A stretch of 64,000 nucleotides of DNA, from positions 1 through 64,000 of the forward strand of contig NZ_JARLTC010000029.1 in NCBI RefSeq assembly GCF_029382225.1, read 5' to 3'. This document shows, piece by piece, positions 47,764-55,235 of this stretch (its first letter is position 1; every line of letters begins with the position of its first letter). The stretch is from Spongiactinospora sp. TRM90649. GTDB lineage: Bacteria; Actinomycetota; Actinomycetes; Streptosporangiales; Streptosporangiaceae. The notes below the pieces were generated by a model. That model was not told where the DNA came from. It ran no database searches and saw nothing but the letters and a program-made list of their open reading frames with translations. The position numbers and the translations under genes are program-made.

Positions 47764-48348
47764 CTATCTGCGCGTGGGCCGATCGCCGTACCCGGGGGCT
47801 GGGCCTAGGAGGGGGAGGGGGGCGCCCATGATGGCGTAGCGTTCGTAGCCGCCGGGGAAGACGTACTGCGTCAGCAGGTCTACGAAGCCCAGGCTGTGGT
47901 ACAGGTGGCGGGCCGCCGTGGGCTGGTCGTGGGTGGACAGGACGGCGGTGCGTTCCGGGCGGCCCGCGCAGAGGGCGTGCATCATCGCCCGGCCGGTGCC
48001 CTTGCCCTGGTAGTCGGGGTGGACGTGCACCTCGGCGATCTCCAGGGTGTGTCCGAGCCAGCCGAGGGCGGCCTCAGGCCCGCCGGCCTCGGTGAGCGAG
48101 CGGTAGATGACGTCGTGCCACCACTGGTTGGACGCTCCGTGGAAGCCGTAGGCGAACCCCACCGCCGTGCCGTCGGGCTGTTCGGCGAAGACACAGGTGA
48201 AGTCGGGGTAGGTCGCGTGGTTGCGCATGATGCCCTTGCGGCCGGTGAGCTGGTCGGCGGGCGGGCGCATGGCGGCCATGTAGATGCCGATCGAGGTGTC
48301 GAGCCTCGCGCCGAATTCGCCTGGTCCGACCTGCCGCAGTCCGATCAT
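47764..48348 (-). CDS. GNAT-family N-acetyltransferase
   Basis: This acetyltransferase has about 194 residues. The acetyl-CoA loop is in LEIAEVHVHPDYQGKGTGRA followed by MMHALC, and the C-terminal ARHLYHSLGFVDLLTQYVFP with YERYAIMGAPLPLLG is typical of GNAT folds. The N-terminal half has a family-specific FAYGFHGASNQWWHD segment. Acceptor unknown. ATG at 48348 is preferred over a GTG three codons upstream. It is on the same strand as the YbaK gene but separated by about 30 bp with no obvious coupling. The 277 bp between metF and its 3' end hold only the metF terminator. Confidence 0.83.
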   Translation of the reverse strand: MIGLRQVGPGEFGARLDTSIGIYMAAMRPPADQLTGRKGIMRNHATYPDFTCVFAEQPDGTAVGFAYGFHGASNQWWHDVIYRSLTEAGGPEAALGWLGHTLEIAEVHVHPDYQGKGTGRAMMHALCAGRPERTAVLSTHDQPTAARHLYHSLGFVDLLTQYVFPGGYERYAIMGAPLPLLGPAPGYGDRPTRR

Positions 48349-48379
48349 TTCCCGCACCCTAGCAGCCGCCCGCCCGGCC

Positions 48380-48856
48380 TCACTCGACCTCGGCCGGCAT
48401 CCCGCCGGTGATACGGATGAGCTCCTCGAAGGCGGTGGGGAACACCGTGTGCGGGTGACCGCCCGCCGCCCAGACCACGTCGTGCTTGCCGAGCCAGGTG
48501 TCGACGAACGTGCGGATCGGCGCGGGGTGCCCGACGGGGGCGACGCCGCCGATGGGCTGGCCGGTGGCCGCCCGGACGAACTCCGGGGTCGCGCGCTTGA
48601 CGGTGGTGGCCTCCGCCGTGCGGGCGATGAGCCCGGTGTCGACGCGGTGCGCGCCGCTGGTCAGGACGAGCAGCGGTTCGCCGTCGGCGTCGAAGATCAG
48701 GCTGTTGGCGATGGCACCGACCTCGCACCCGAGCTGGGCCGCGGCGGCCGCGGCGGTCGGGGCGGACTCGGGGAGCACCACGATCTCGCCGGCCGCGCCC
48801 AGCTCGCGCAGGACAAGGCCGACTTTCACCGCGTTGGGCGGCAACTTTTCTGGCAT
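48380..48856 (-). CDS. YbaK/EbsC-type aminoacyl-tRNA deacylase
   Basis: The 158-residue protein is of the YbaK/ProX superfamily, which hydrolyses mischarged aminoacyl-tRNA (for example Cys- or Ala-tRNA-Pro). Conserved parts seen are IVVLPESAPTAAAAAAQLGC, VGAIANSLIFDADGEPLLVL with the catalytic-type Ser/Asn region, RATPEFVRAATGQPIGGVAP and GHPHTVFPTAFEELIRITGG. It is stand-alone. The specific tRNA is unknown. It starts divergently from the L,D-transpeptidase gene. Confidence 0.87.
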   Translation of the reverse strand: MPEKLPPNAVKVGLVLRELGAAGEIVVLPESAPTAAAAAAQLGCEVGAIANSLIFDADGEPLLVLTSGAHRVDTGLIARTAEATTVKRATPEFVRAATGQPIGGVAPVGHPAPIRTFVDTWLGKHDVVWAAGGHPHTVFPTAFEELIRITGGMPAEVE

Positions 48857-48985
48857 CCCGCCACTCTAATAAAGGTGACCGGACATAGCGATTGATTACA
48901 GATCGATGACCATTGTGGACCGTATGTGACCATTCGGCTAGAGTCGCTGGGTTTAGTGGTTATGAAGATGAGGGGATGATTTGAC

Positions 48986-49831
48986 GTGGGGGCAGCGAGG
49001 CATCTGGGGCCGGCCGCGTTCGCGACCGCGGCGGCCGTGCTTCTCTCCGGATGCGGCACGACCGTGGGGGCCGCCCCGGACAAGGCGAACGTCGCCGGCG
49101 CACGTGTGACGAACCTTCCCGCCGTGGAGGCCGCCGTCGCCGGCGTGTCCGCCGGGATCGTGCGGGGCAAGGAGACGACGGCGTTCGTCGCGCCGGACAA
49201 GAAACTGAAGGTCGGCGCCAAGGGGACCGCGGTCAAGCGGCTCCAGACGCGCCTCAAGGCGCTCGGCTACCACCCGGGCAAGGTGGACGGCCGGTACGGC
49301 GGCGGCACCCTGGTCGCCCTCTGGGCCTTCCAGAAGGTCAACGGCATCAAGCCCACCAGCACCGTCGCGTCCAGGACCTGGAACGCCCTGGAGGCCCCGA
49401 AGCCCCCCAGGGTGCTCGTCCCCAAGGGCAAGCCCACCCGGGTCGAGGTCAACCTGACCCAGCAGGTCATGGTCCTGTACGTGCGGGGTGAGGCGAAGCT
49501 GATCAGCCACACCTCCTCCGGCAGCGGGATCCCGTACTGCGAGACCACCGAGTGGCAGGGCAAGAAGCAGCGCTTCTGCGGCGACGCGCGCACTCCCACC
49601 GGCGACTTCAAGACCACCTGGCGCCGGGACGGCTGGCACAAGTCGTACCTGGGCCAGCTCTACAACCCGATCTTCTTCAACGGCGGCATCGCGCTGCACG
49701 GGGCGCTCTCGGTCCCGCTGGTGCCGGCGTCCCATGGGTGCGTCCGCCTGCCGATGCACATCGCGCAGATCCTGCCCGGCATGCTCGGCCAGGGGGTTCC
49801 GGTACACGTGCGAGGCAAGTTCCGGCGCTGA
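48986..49831 (+). CDS. Lipoprotein L,D-transpeptidase with peptidoglycan-binding domain
   Basis: The 281-residue exported lipoprotein has a signal peptide with lipobox LLSGC (Cys about residue 23), a peptidoglycan_binding_1 domain at about 75-130 (GAKGTAVKRLQTRLKALGYH, GTLVALWAFQKVNGIKPTST) and a YkuD catalytic domain at about 150-280. Its active-site motif is HGALSVPLVPASHGCVRLPM with the nucleophile Cys at about residue 252. It should form 3-3 cross-links in the cell wall. The GTG start is set by the signal peptide. A hairpin with 8-bp perfect arms follows the gene. Confidence 0.93.
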   Translation: MGAARHLGPAAFATAAAVLLSGCGTTVGAAPDKANVAGARVTNLPAVEAAVAGVSAGIVRGKETTAFVAPDKKLKVGAKGTAVKRLQTRLKALGYHPGKVDGRYGGGTLVALWAFQKVNGIKPTSTVASRTWNALEAPKPPRVLVPKGKPTRVEVNLTQQVMVLYVRGEAKLISHTSSGSGIPYCETTEWQGKKQRFCGDARTPTGDFKTTWRRDGWHKSYLGQLYNPIFFNGGIALHGALSVPLVPASHGCVRLPMHIAQILPGMLGQGVPVHVRGKFRR

Positions 49832-49877
49832 TTCCGCGCTTCGCGACGTACCGCGCCGCGGGCGCCGTCCACAGGAA

Positions 49878-49910
49878 CGGTCCACCCCTCCCCGGGCCGT
49901 CCGTGGACCG
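49878..49910. terminator. Hairpin after the L,D-transpeptidase gene
   Basis: CGGTCCAC (49878-49885) and GTGGACCG (49903-49910) are perfect 8-bp inverted repeats around a 17-base GC-rich loop. It probably terminates the transpeptidase transcript before the SOS-type promoter downstream. Confidence 0.5.
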
Positions 49911-49992
49911 GCGCCCGCCCTTCAGGCCGTGAGGAGTCAGAGGTCGAGACTCCTTACGGCCTTCGTCACGCCGGCCGAACCCCTCGCTTGAT

Positions 49993-50046
49993 CGAAACTG
50001 TGTTCGCCTGACACTTGACACGAACTCTGATCGAATTTATGTTCGA
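49993..50046 (+). promoter_or_regulatory. Sigma-70-type promoter flanked and overlapped by LexA-box-like sites
   Basis: TTGACA (50015-50020) and TATGTT (50038-50043), 17 bp apart, form a near-ideal housekeeping promoter pointing right. CGAAACTGTGTTCG (49993-50006) lies upstream, and TCGAATTTATGTTCGA (50031-50046) covers the -10 box. Both match the actinobacterial LexA box CGAAC-N4-GTTCG at all but one core position. The geometry is that of an SOS promoter held by LexA. The transcript would reach the HEPN gene at 50246 after an unusually long leader of about 195 bp. Confidence 0.72.
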
Positions 50047-50245
50047 TGGCGAGAACGGGACTCGCGGCCCGTTCCATGGGCGGTGGGTGGCGTCCTCGTC
50101 GTCGGCGGAGACGAGTGGGCGCCGTCCGGCCGGGCGGGGAGTGGGGAAGCTCCTCGTCCGGCCGCCCGCAGATTGTCGGTGGTGTCTGCGAATGTGGTTC
50201 CACCGGCCGGATGCCGGAGCCGCCACGAGCGAGGGAGGCTGCAGC

Positions 50246-50692
50246 ATGACCCCACGGCTCAGCGATGACAGCGGGCCCCGATTGTCCCCCACCGTCAGGG
50301 CGCACCTGGCCGACGCGCGCGACTGCCTGGCGCAGGCCGCCACCGCGGGCACGCCCGCGACACGTTACGTCTCCGCGCACCTCGCGGCCCTGCGCGCGGC
50401 CGCGGCGGTCCTGGCCGCCCGCCCCCGTCCGATGGACGGCAGGCGGCGCAGGCTGCGCAGCGCCTGGGAACTGCTCCCCGAGGCCGAGCCGCGCCTGGCC
50501 GAGTGGGCCGCGTACTTCGCGGTGAGCGCGGGCAAGCGCGCGGCGGCGGAGGCGGGCATGGTCCGCGTGGTGAGCGCGCGCGACGCCGACGAACTGGCGG
50601 CGGAGGCCGAGACCTTCGTCGTCACCGTAGAGGCCCTTCTCGGGATTCCCGGGCAGCCCGCGCTGCCCGTGTCCGTCCCCCTGGCGGGCTGA
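50246..50692 (+). CDS. SAV_6107-type HEPN-domain protein
   Basis: The 148-residue all-helical protein resembles the SAV_6107 HEPN family (LSPTVRAHLADARDCLAQAA, YVSAHLAALRAAAAVLAARP, SAWELLPEAEPRLAEWAAYF, SAGKRAAAEAGMVRVVSARD). HEPN proteins are often nucleases or nucleotide-binding partners, but the canonical Arg-x4-6-His motif is not evident here. The ATG follows GGGAGG, clearly the start, although the frame is open far upstream. In Streptomyces I recall this family near error-prone polymerase genes; no polymerase follows here, since the next gene is convergent. Control by the SOS-type promoter upstream is inferred. Confidence 0.78.
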   Translation: MTPRLSDDSGPRLSPTVRAHLADARDCLAQAATAGTPATRYVSAHLAALRAAAAVLAARPRPMDGRRRRLRSAWELLPEAEPRLAEWAAYFAVSAGKRAAAEAGMVRVVSARDADELAAEAETFVVTVEALLGIPGQPALPVSVPLAG

Positions 50693-50698
50693 CCCGCC
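50683..50698. terminator. Short hairpin over the HEPN gene stop
   Basis: GGCGGG, loop CTGA (containing the stop codon) and CCCGCC form a 6-bp GC stem between the convergent HEPN and PP2C genes. It is a weak candidate terminator. Confidence 0.35.
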
Positions 50699-50728
50699 TG
50701 AGAGCCGCGCAGGCGGCCCCCGCCGGCG

Positions 50729-51877
50729 TCAGTCGGCGTCGCCCGGGGCGGTGTCGCGGGGTACGGCGCTCTTGCGGAGCAGGAGCATCGCGGCGTCGTC
50801 GCTGAGGGGGCGTCCCACGTGCTTGAGCAGGTCGGCGCGCAGGCCGTCGAGAGAGGTCTGCGGGTCGGCTCCGGTCAGCAGATGCACGCGGTCGGTCAGC
50901 GGGTAGAACGCGCCGCCGTGGTCGCGGGCCTCGATGATGCCGTCGGTGTAAAGCAGGATCTGGTCGTCCTCGCCGAACTGCTCGACGTGCACCATCGGCG
51001 TTTCCGGCTTGAGCCAGGCCAGGCCGAGGGGCGGGGTCTCCTCCGGGGGCTCGGCGAACTCCGCGCCGCCGTCCGCACGGATGATCAGCGGGGCCGGGTG
51101 CCCGCAGTTGAGGATCGCGATCTCGTCCTCGTCGCCGACCTCGGCCAGCACCGCCGTGACGAACTGCTCGCCGGTGAGCCGCCGGGACAGCGCGTTCTCC
51201 AGGCGGGTGGCCACGCCGAGCAGGTCGCGCTCGTCGTAGGCCGCCTCGCGGAACGCTCCCAGCACGATGGCCGCCGTCTCGACGGCCTCCAGGCCCTTGC
51301 CCTGGACGTCTCCGACGATGACGCGCACGCCGCGCGGGTGGGTGACCACCTCGTACAGGTCGCCGCCGATGCGCGCCTCGGCGACCGCGGAAGTGTACGA
51401 GACCGCGACGCCGAGGCCGGGGCCGACCCGCCGGGGCACCGGCCGCAGCAGCACGCGCTGGGCGGCCTCGGCGACCGACTGGACGTCGGCCAGACGGCGT
51501 TCGTGGCGGGTGCGGGCCGCGCTGGCCACCAGGCTGGCCATGGTGACCCCCACGATGGCGACCAGGGCCACCTGGAGGCGTCCCTGGCCGATTTCGTTGG
51601 AGGTGGACAGCAGCAGGCACAGGGCCACGGCCACGCAGCCCACCATGCCGGTGCGCCGGATGTCGCAGGCGACGCTGGCGAACGCGGGCCCGAGCGCGAG
51701 CAGCGGCAGCAGGCCGACGTCGGGCCCGATCTGCCAGTCGGCCAGTGAGACGACCGCCATGACGGCATAGGGAAGCAGCAACAGCAGCGTACGCGTGGTG
51801 GACGGCCTGGCACGATGCGCCGCGTGCCCGTAGCCGCGGCGGCGGCCTTCCCGCCCCCCGTCTGTCACCCGCGCCAT
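50729..51877 (-). CDS. Membrane PP2C/SpoIIE-type phosphatase
   Basis: The 382-residue protein has about five N-terminal membrane helices (TRTLLLLLPYAVMAVVSLAD to residue 125), a short coiled linker (RHERRLADVQSVAEAAQRVL) and a PPM phosphatase domain at about 165-370. Metal-binding Asp residues are in RIGGDLYEVV, VIVGDVQGKGLEAVETAAIV, LLYTDGIIEAR and PLSDDAAMLLLRK. Such RsbU/SpoIIE-like phosphatases dephosphorylate anti-anti-sigma factors and start partner-switching stress responses. No kinase or antagonist gene is adjacent. The N-terminal membrane part may sense envelope state. It is convergent with the HEPN gene. Confidence 0.9.
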   Translation of the reverse strand: MARVTDGGREGRRRGYGHAAHRARPSTTRTLLLLLPYAVMAVVSLADWQIGPDVGLLPLLALGPAFASVACDIRRTGMVGCVAVALCLLLSTSNEIGQGRLQVALVAIVGVTMASLVASAARTRHERRLADVQSVAEAAQRVLLRPVPRRVGPGLGVAVSYTSAVAEARIGGDLYEVVTHPRGVRVIVGDVQGKGLEAVETAAIVLGAFREAAYDERDLLGVATRLENALSRRLTGEQFVTAVLAEVGDEDEIAILNCGHPAPLIIRADGGAEFAEPPEETPPLGLAWLKPETPMVHVEQFGEDDQILLYTDGIIEARDHGGAFYPLTDRVHLLTGADPQTSLDGLRADLLKHVGRPLSDDAAMLLLRKSAVPRDTAPGDAD

Positions 51878-52088
51878 ACCTACCGATTCTCGTGCCCGTG
51901 CTCCGGTCCTGCTCCCCTACAGCAAGATCTTGAAACTGGTGCTCGACGTTACCAAGCGGGACCTTGGCCTGGCCGCCGAATGCGCCGACGGCTCGGCGCC
52001 GGCATGTGTGACGGGTGCGCCGAGGCGGTGGCGCACCCGATCGCGGGTCATGCGATCGCGCTCCGGGCCGGGCCAGGCCCGGTGCGGA

Positions 52089-52583
52089 TCAGAAGGACTC
52101 GACCGCGCGGCGGGCCTCGGCGTCGAGGACGCCCCAGCTGATCAGTTCCTCGGTCAGCTCGCTCGGCGACTTGTCGTAGATCACCGCGAGGGACCGCAGG
52201 TCTTCCTGCCGGATCGAGAGCACCTTGCCGTTGTAGTCACCGCGCTGGCTCTGGATGGTGGCGGCGTAGCGGGCGAGTGCTCCGGCCTTCTCCTTGGGCA
52301 ACTGGGACAGCCGCTCCAGGTCGATCACGAGCTTCGGCGTCGGGCCGAGAGGGCTCGGCGCGGCGCCGCCGGGCAGCAGCTCGGAGACGGGCACGCCGTA
52401 GAAATCGGCGAGCTCCGCGAGCTTCTGCACCGTGACCGCACGGTCGCCGCGCTCGTACGAGCCGACGACGACGGCCTTCCAACGGCCGCGAGACTTCTCT
52501 TCGACTCCGTGCAGGGACAGCCCCTGCTGGGTGCGGATCGCGCGGAGTCGTGCACCCAGCGACTTGGCATACTCAGACGGCAT
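52089..52583 (-). CDS. bldD: BldD, c-di-GMP-responsive developmental repressor
   Basis: The 164-residue master regulator of actinomycete development has an N-terminal XRE helix-turn-helix at 1-75 (YAKSLGARLRAIRTQQGLSL, KAVVVGSYERGDRAVTVQKL) and a C-terminal domain that binds a c-di-GMP tetramer. The published signature Arg-x-Asp-x8-Arg-x-x-Asp is intact as RGD at residues 114-116 and RQED at 125-128, the same numbering as in Streptomyces. c-di-GMP-bound BldD represses sporulation genes during vegetative growth. Upstream bases contain GTNAC half-sites that could serve autoregulation. Confidence 0.95.
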   Translation of the reverse strand: MPSEYAKSLGARLRAIRTQQGLSLHGVEEKSRGRWKAVVVGSYERGDRAVTVQKLAELADFYGVPVSELLPGGAAPSPLGPTPKLVIDLERLSQLPKEKAGALARYAATIQSQRGDYNGKVLSIRQEDLRSLAVIYDKSPSELTEELISWGVLDAEARRAVESF

Positions 52584-52681
52584 CCTGTGGCCCCCCGGCT
52601 CTCTATGTAGCGCTATCTCTAGATTGTCCTACCTCGCGGCTTATGCACAGACCACCGGGGTCGGTGCCAGGGGCAGGCACC

Positions 52682-52744
52682 AACGGTGACCGTTGCGCCG
52701 GGGTTTACCCCAGTACGCCACGAGGAGTGGTTACGCACAGTGAC
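52682..52744. promoter_or_regulatory. Palindrome and GTNAC half-sites upstream of bldD
   Basis: AACGGTGACCGTT (52682-52694) is a perfect 13-bp palindrome. About 35 bp further out, GTTAC (52730-52734) and GTGAC (52740-52744) are spaced by 5 bp. BldD boxes are built from such GTNAC-like half-sites and bldD is autoregulated in Streptomyces. A separate GGTGCC/GGCACC hairpin lies near 52661-52679. The assignment is tentative. Confidence 0.35.
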
Positions 52745-52854
52745 GGTAAAGCGGTGGACGCCGAAGGTCAAGCTGATTGGAAAAAAGATGCCGAATCCGG
52801 TCCGGTGAAGAACGCTCGATATGTTACCCAGATCCCAAATGAAACATGGGTTCG

Positions 52855-53781
52855 TCAGGGTTTGATATTCATGATTCTGCCGCTCGGCTCGGCCTCGGGG
52901 GTCCTGGGCAAGATCATAACAGGGCGGGGCGACCCCTGAACGATCTTCAACGAGGTGTCCCCGAGGAACACCTTGCGTAGCGGCCCCGATTGGCTGGAAG
53001 CGCAGATCAGCAGCTCACCCGGCAGCCACTCGACCAGGCCGAGCGCCGTCGGCACGGTCCTCGCCTCGGTCATCTCGACGCTCACCCCGACCCGGTACGG
53101 CCCGCGCGCGGCACGTTCCAAATCCGCGCCGCACTGTTCCCGCAGACGGTGCAGCATTTCCTCTTCGAGCGCGGCACGCCTCGCCTCGCGCACCATGGGC
53201 CGGGTGATGAGCATCGTGAGCAACCGCAGCGGCGTGCCGAGCCGGGCGGCCACGGCGGCGGCCAGGCGGAGTGCCGCGTCGCTCGCCGGGCAGCGCCGGT
53301 AGGCGACCGTCAGGCGGTCGATGTCGTCCGGCGGGTCCTCGGCGTATCCGGCGGGCGCGAGCGCGACCGGCACGGGGGAGGAGTGCAGGAGCTGGTCGCC
53401 GGTGCTGCCGACGGTGATCCGGCCCCTGGCGGCGCGCGGCGCCGAGCCGATCGCGATGACCTCCGCGCCGACGTCGCGCGCGATGGCGGCCAGCCCGCGC
53501 CCGCTGCCCCGGTTCACGCCGATCACCCGCTCCGGCTCGCCCGCGCCCGCCTCCCGGACCAGGCCGGCCGCCTCGGCGAGCGACTCCTCGGCCTGCTCGC
53601 GCAGATAGCGGGTCCATTCGGCGTCCACCCTGCCGCTGGAGGGCGTCGTCCAGCCGGGCGGGTTGACGGTGGCCAGGCTGAGCCGGGCGGACGTGGAACG
53701 TGCCAAGAGAGCGCCGAGCGCGACGGCGTCCCTGCCGCCCCGGCCGGGCGTGTAGCCGGTGAGGACATGGCCGAATCTCAT
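52855..53781 (-). CDS. Universal stress protein, tandem UspA domains
   Basis: The 308-residue protein has two UspA folds. The first (about 1-145) starts RFGHVLTGYTPGRGGRDAVA and ends with the nucleotide-type loop AIGSAPRAARGRITVGSTGD then QLLHSSPVPVALAP. The second (about 155-300) has IDRLTVAYRRCPASDAALRL and LLICASSQSGPLRKVFLGDT with SLKIVQGSPRPVMILP. The Gly-x2-Gly-x9-Gly-Ser/Thr type loop suggests ATP binding at least in the first domain. The start overlaps the permease stop as ATGA, so the gene is the third of arcA-permease-usp. It may tune arginine or amino-acid use under stress or hypoxia, as USPs do in mycobacteria. Confidence 0.88.
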   Translation of the reverse strand: MRFGHVLTGYTPGRGGRDAVALGALLARSTSARLSLATVNPPGWTTPSSGRVDAEWTRYLREQAEESLAEAAGLVREAGAGEPERVIGVNRGSGRGLAAIARDVGAEVIAIGSAPRAARGRITVGSTGDQLLHSSPVPVALAPAGYAEDPPDDIDRLTVAYRRCPASDAALRLAAAVAARLGTPLRLLTMLITRPMVREARRAALEEEMLHRLREQCGADLERAARGPYRVGVSVEMTEARTVPTALGLVEWLPGELLICASSQSGPLRKVFLGDTSLKIVQGSPRPVMILPRTPEAEPSGRIMNIKP

Positions 53782-55220
53782 CGTGGGTCTCCTCCACCGG
53801 ACGAGCCGGTCGCGCTGGACGTGGCGAGGCGGGAGCGGCGGAAGCCGTAGCCGAAGTACGCGGCCAGGCCGAGCGCCGACCACAGCAGGAAGGTGATCCA
53901 GGTGGCACGGTCCAAACGGGTCATGAGGAAGACGCAGAAGAGCACCCCGAGGATCGGCGTGAGGGGGAACAGCGGCGTGCGGAAGGACCGGCGCAGATCC
54001 GGCTTGGTACGGCGGAGCACCAGCACCCCGACGTTGACCACCGAGAAGGCGAACAGCGTGCCGATGCTGGTGGCGTCGGCCAGCCGTCCGAGGGGGATCA
54101 GCCCGGCGAGCACCGCCACGAACAGGCATACGATGAGCGTGTTGGCGGCGGGCACCCGGCGGCGCGGGCTCACCCGCTGGAAGATCCCCGGGATCAGGCC
54201 GTCCCTGGACATCGCGAACAGGATGCGCGTCTGGCCGTACAGGACGGTGAGCACGACGCTGGTGATGGCGATGACCGCCCCGGCCGACAGCACCACCGAC
54301 GGCCATGCCGCCCCGGTGGTGTGCTCCAGGACCTTGGCCAGCGACGCCTCGGTGCCGGAGATCTGCTGCCACGGCATCGCGCCGACCGCCGACAGCGCGA
54401 CGAGCACGTAGATGACGGTGACGATGAACAGCGAGAGCAGGATCGCCAGGGGAAGGTCACGCCGGGGGTTCTTGGACTCCTCGCCCGCCGTCGAGGCCGC
54501 GTCGAAGCCGATGTAGGAGAAGAACACCTTGGCCCCGGCGGCGCTGATCCCGGCCAGGCCCAGCGGGGCGAACGGTGTCATGTTGCCGGAATCGAAGGCG
54601 GTGAAGGCGACCACGCTGAAGAAGATCAGCACGCCGACCTTCACGAACACCATGATCACGTTGGCGGTGGCGCTCTCCGACGCGCCGCGCAGCAGCAGCA
54701 CGGCGACCAGCGCGACCACCGCGATGGCGGGCAGGTTGATCACTCCGCCGCCGCCGGGCGGCCCGGCCAGCGCTTCGGGGATCGCCACCCCGAAGAGCTG
54801 GCGCAGCAGCTCGTTGAGGTACTGGCCCCAGCCGACCGCGACGGCCGACACCGACACCGCGTACTCCAGGACCAGGCACCACCCGCACACCCACGCCACC
54901 AGCTCGCCCAGCGTGGCGTAGGCGTAGCTGTATGAGGACCCGGAGACCGGGATGGTCCCCGCCAGCTCGGCGTAGGACAGCGCCGAGAACAGCGCGGTCA
55001 CCGCGGCGAGCACGAACGACAGCACGACGGCGGGCCCGGCCAGCGGGGTCGCCTCGCCCAGGATGACGAAGATGCCGGTCCCCAGCGTGGCCCCGACGCT
55101 GAACATGGTGAGCTGGGTGAGGGTCATGGTGCGCCGCAGCTCGCCGCCCGCCCCGTGGCCGCCCTCGGTGACGATCTCCTCGACGGGCTTGGTGCGGAAC
55201 AGCCGCCGCCAGCCGCTCAT
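53778..55220 (-). CDS. APC-superfamily amino acid permease
   Basis: The 480-residue transporter has about 12 membrane helices. The APC signature in helix 1 is MFSVGATLGTGIFVILGEAT and in helix 6 FFSYIGFDAASTAGEESKNP. RRDLPLAILLSLFIVTVIYV and GQTRILFAMSRDGLIPGIFQ are typical of the cationic amino-acid transporter branch. It starts 15 bp after arcA and is co-transcribed, so uptake of arginine (or exchange with citrulline or ornithine) is the likely job. The dedicated ArcD antiporter family looks different, so exchange is inference. A basic cytoplasmic tail ends the protein. Confidence 0.9.
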   Translation of the reverse strand: MSGWRRLFRTKPVEEIVTEGGHGAGGELRRTMTLTQLTMFSVGATLGTGIFVILGEATPLAGPAVVLSFVLAAVTALFSALSYAELAGTIPVSGSSYSYAYATLGELVAWVCGWCLVLEYAVSVSAVAVGWGQYLNELLRQLFGVAIPEALAGPPGGGGVINLPAIAVVALVAVLLLRGASESATANVIMVFVKVGVLIFFSVVAFTAFDSGNMTPFAPLGLAGISAAGAKVFFSYIGFDAASTAGEESKNPRRDLPLAILLSLFIVTVIYVLVALSAVGAMPWQQISGTEASLAKVLEHTTGAAWPSVVLSAGAVIAITSVVLTVLYGQTRILFAMSRDGLIPGIFQRVSPRRRVPAANTLIVCLFVAVLAGLIPLGRLADATSIGTLFAFSVVNVGVLVLRRTKPDLRRSFRTPLFPLTPILGVLFCVFLMTRLDRATWITFLLWSALGLAAYFGYGFRRSRLATSSATGSSGGGDPR

Positions 55221-55235
55221 GACGGGCGCGCTGTC

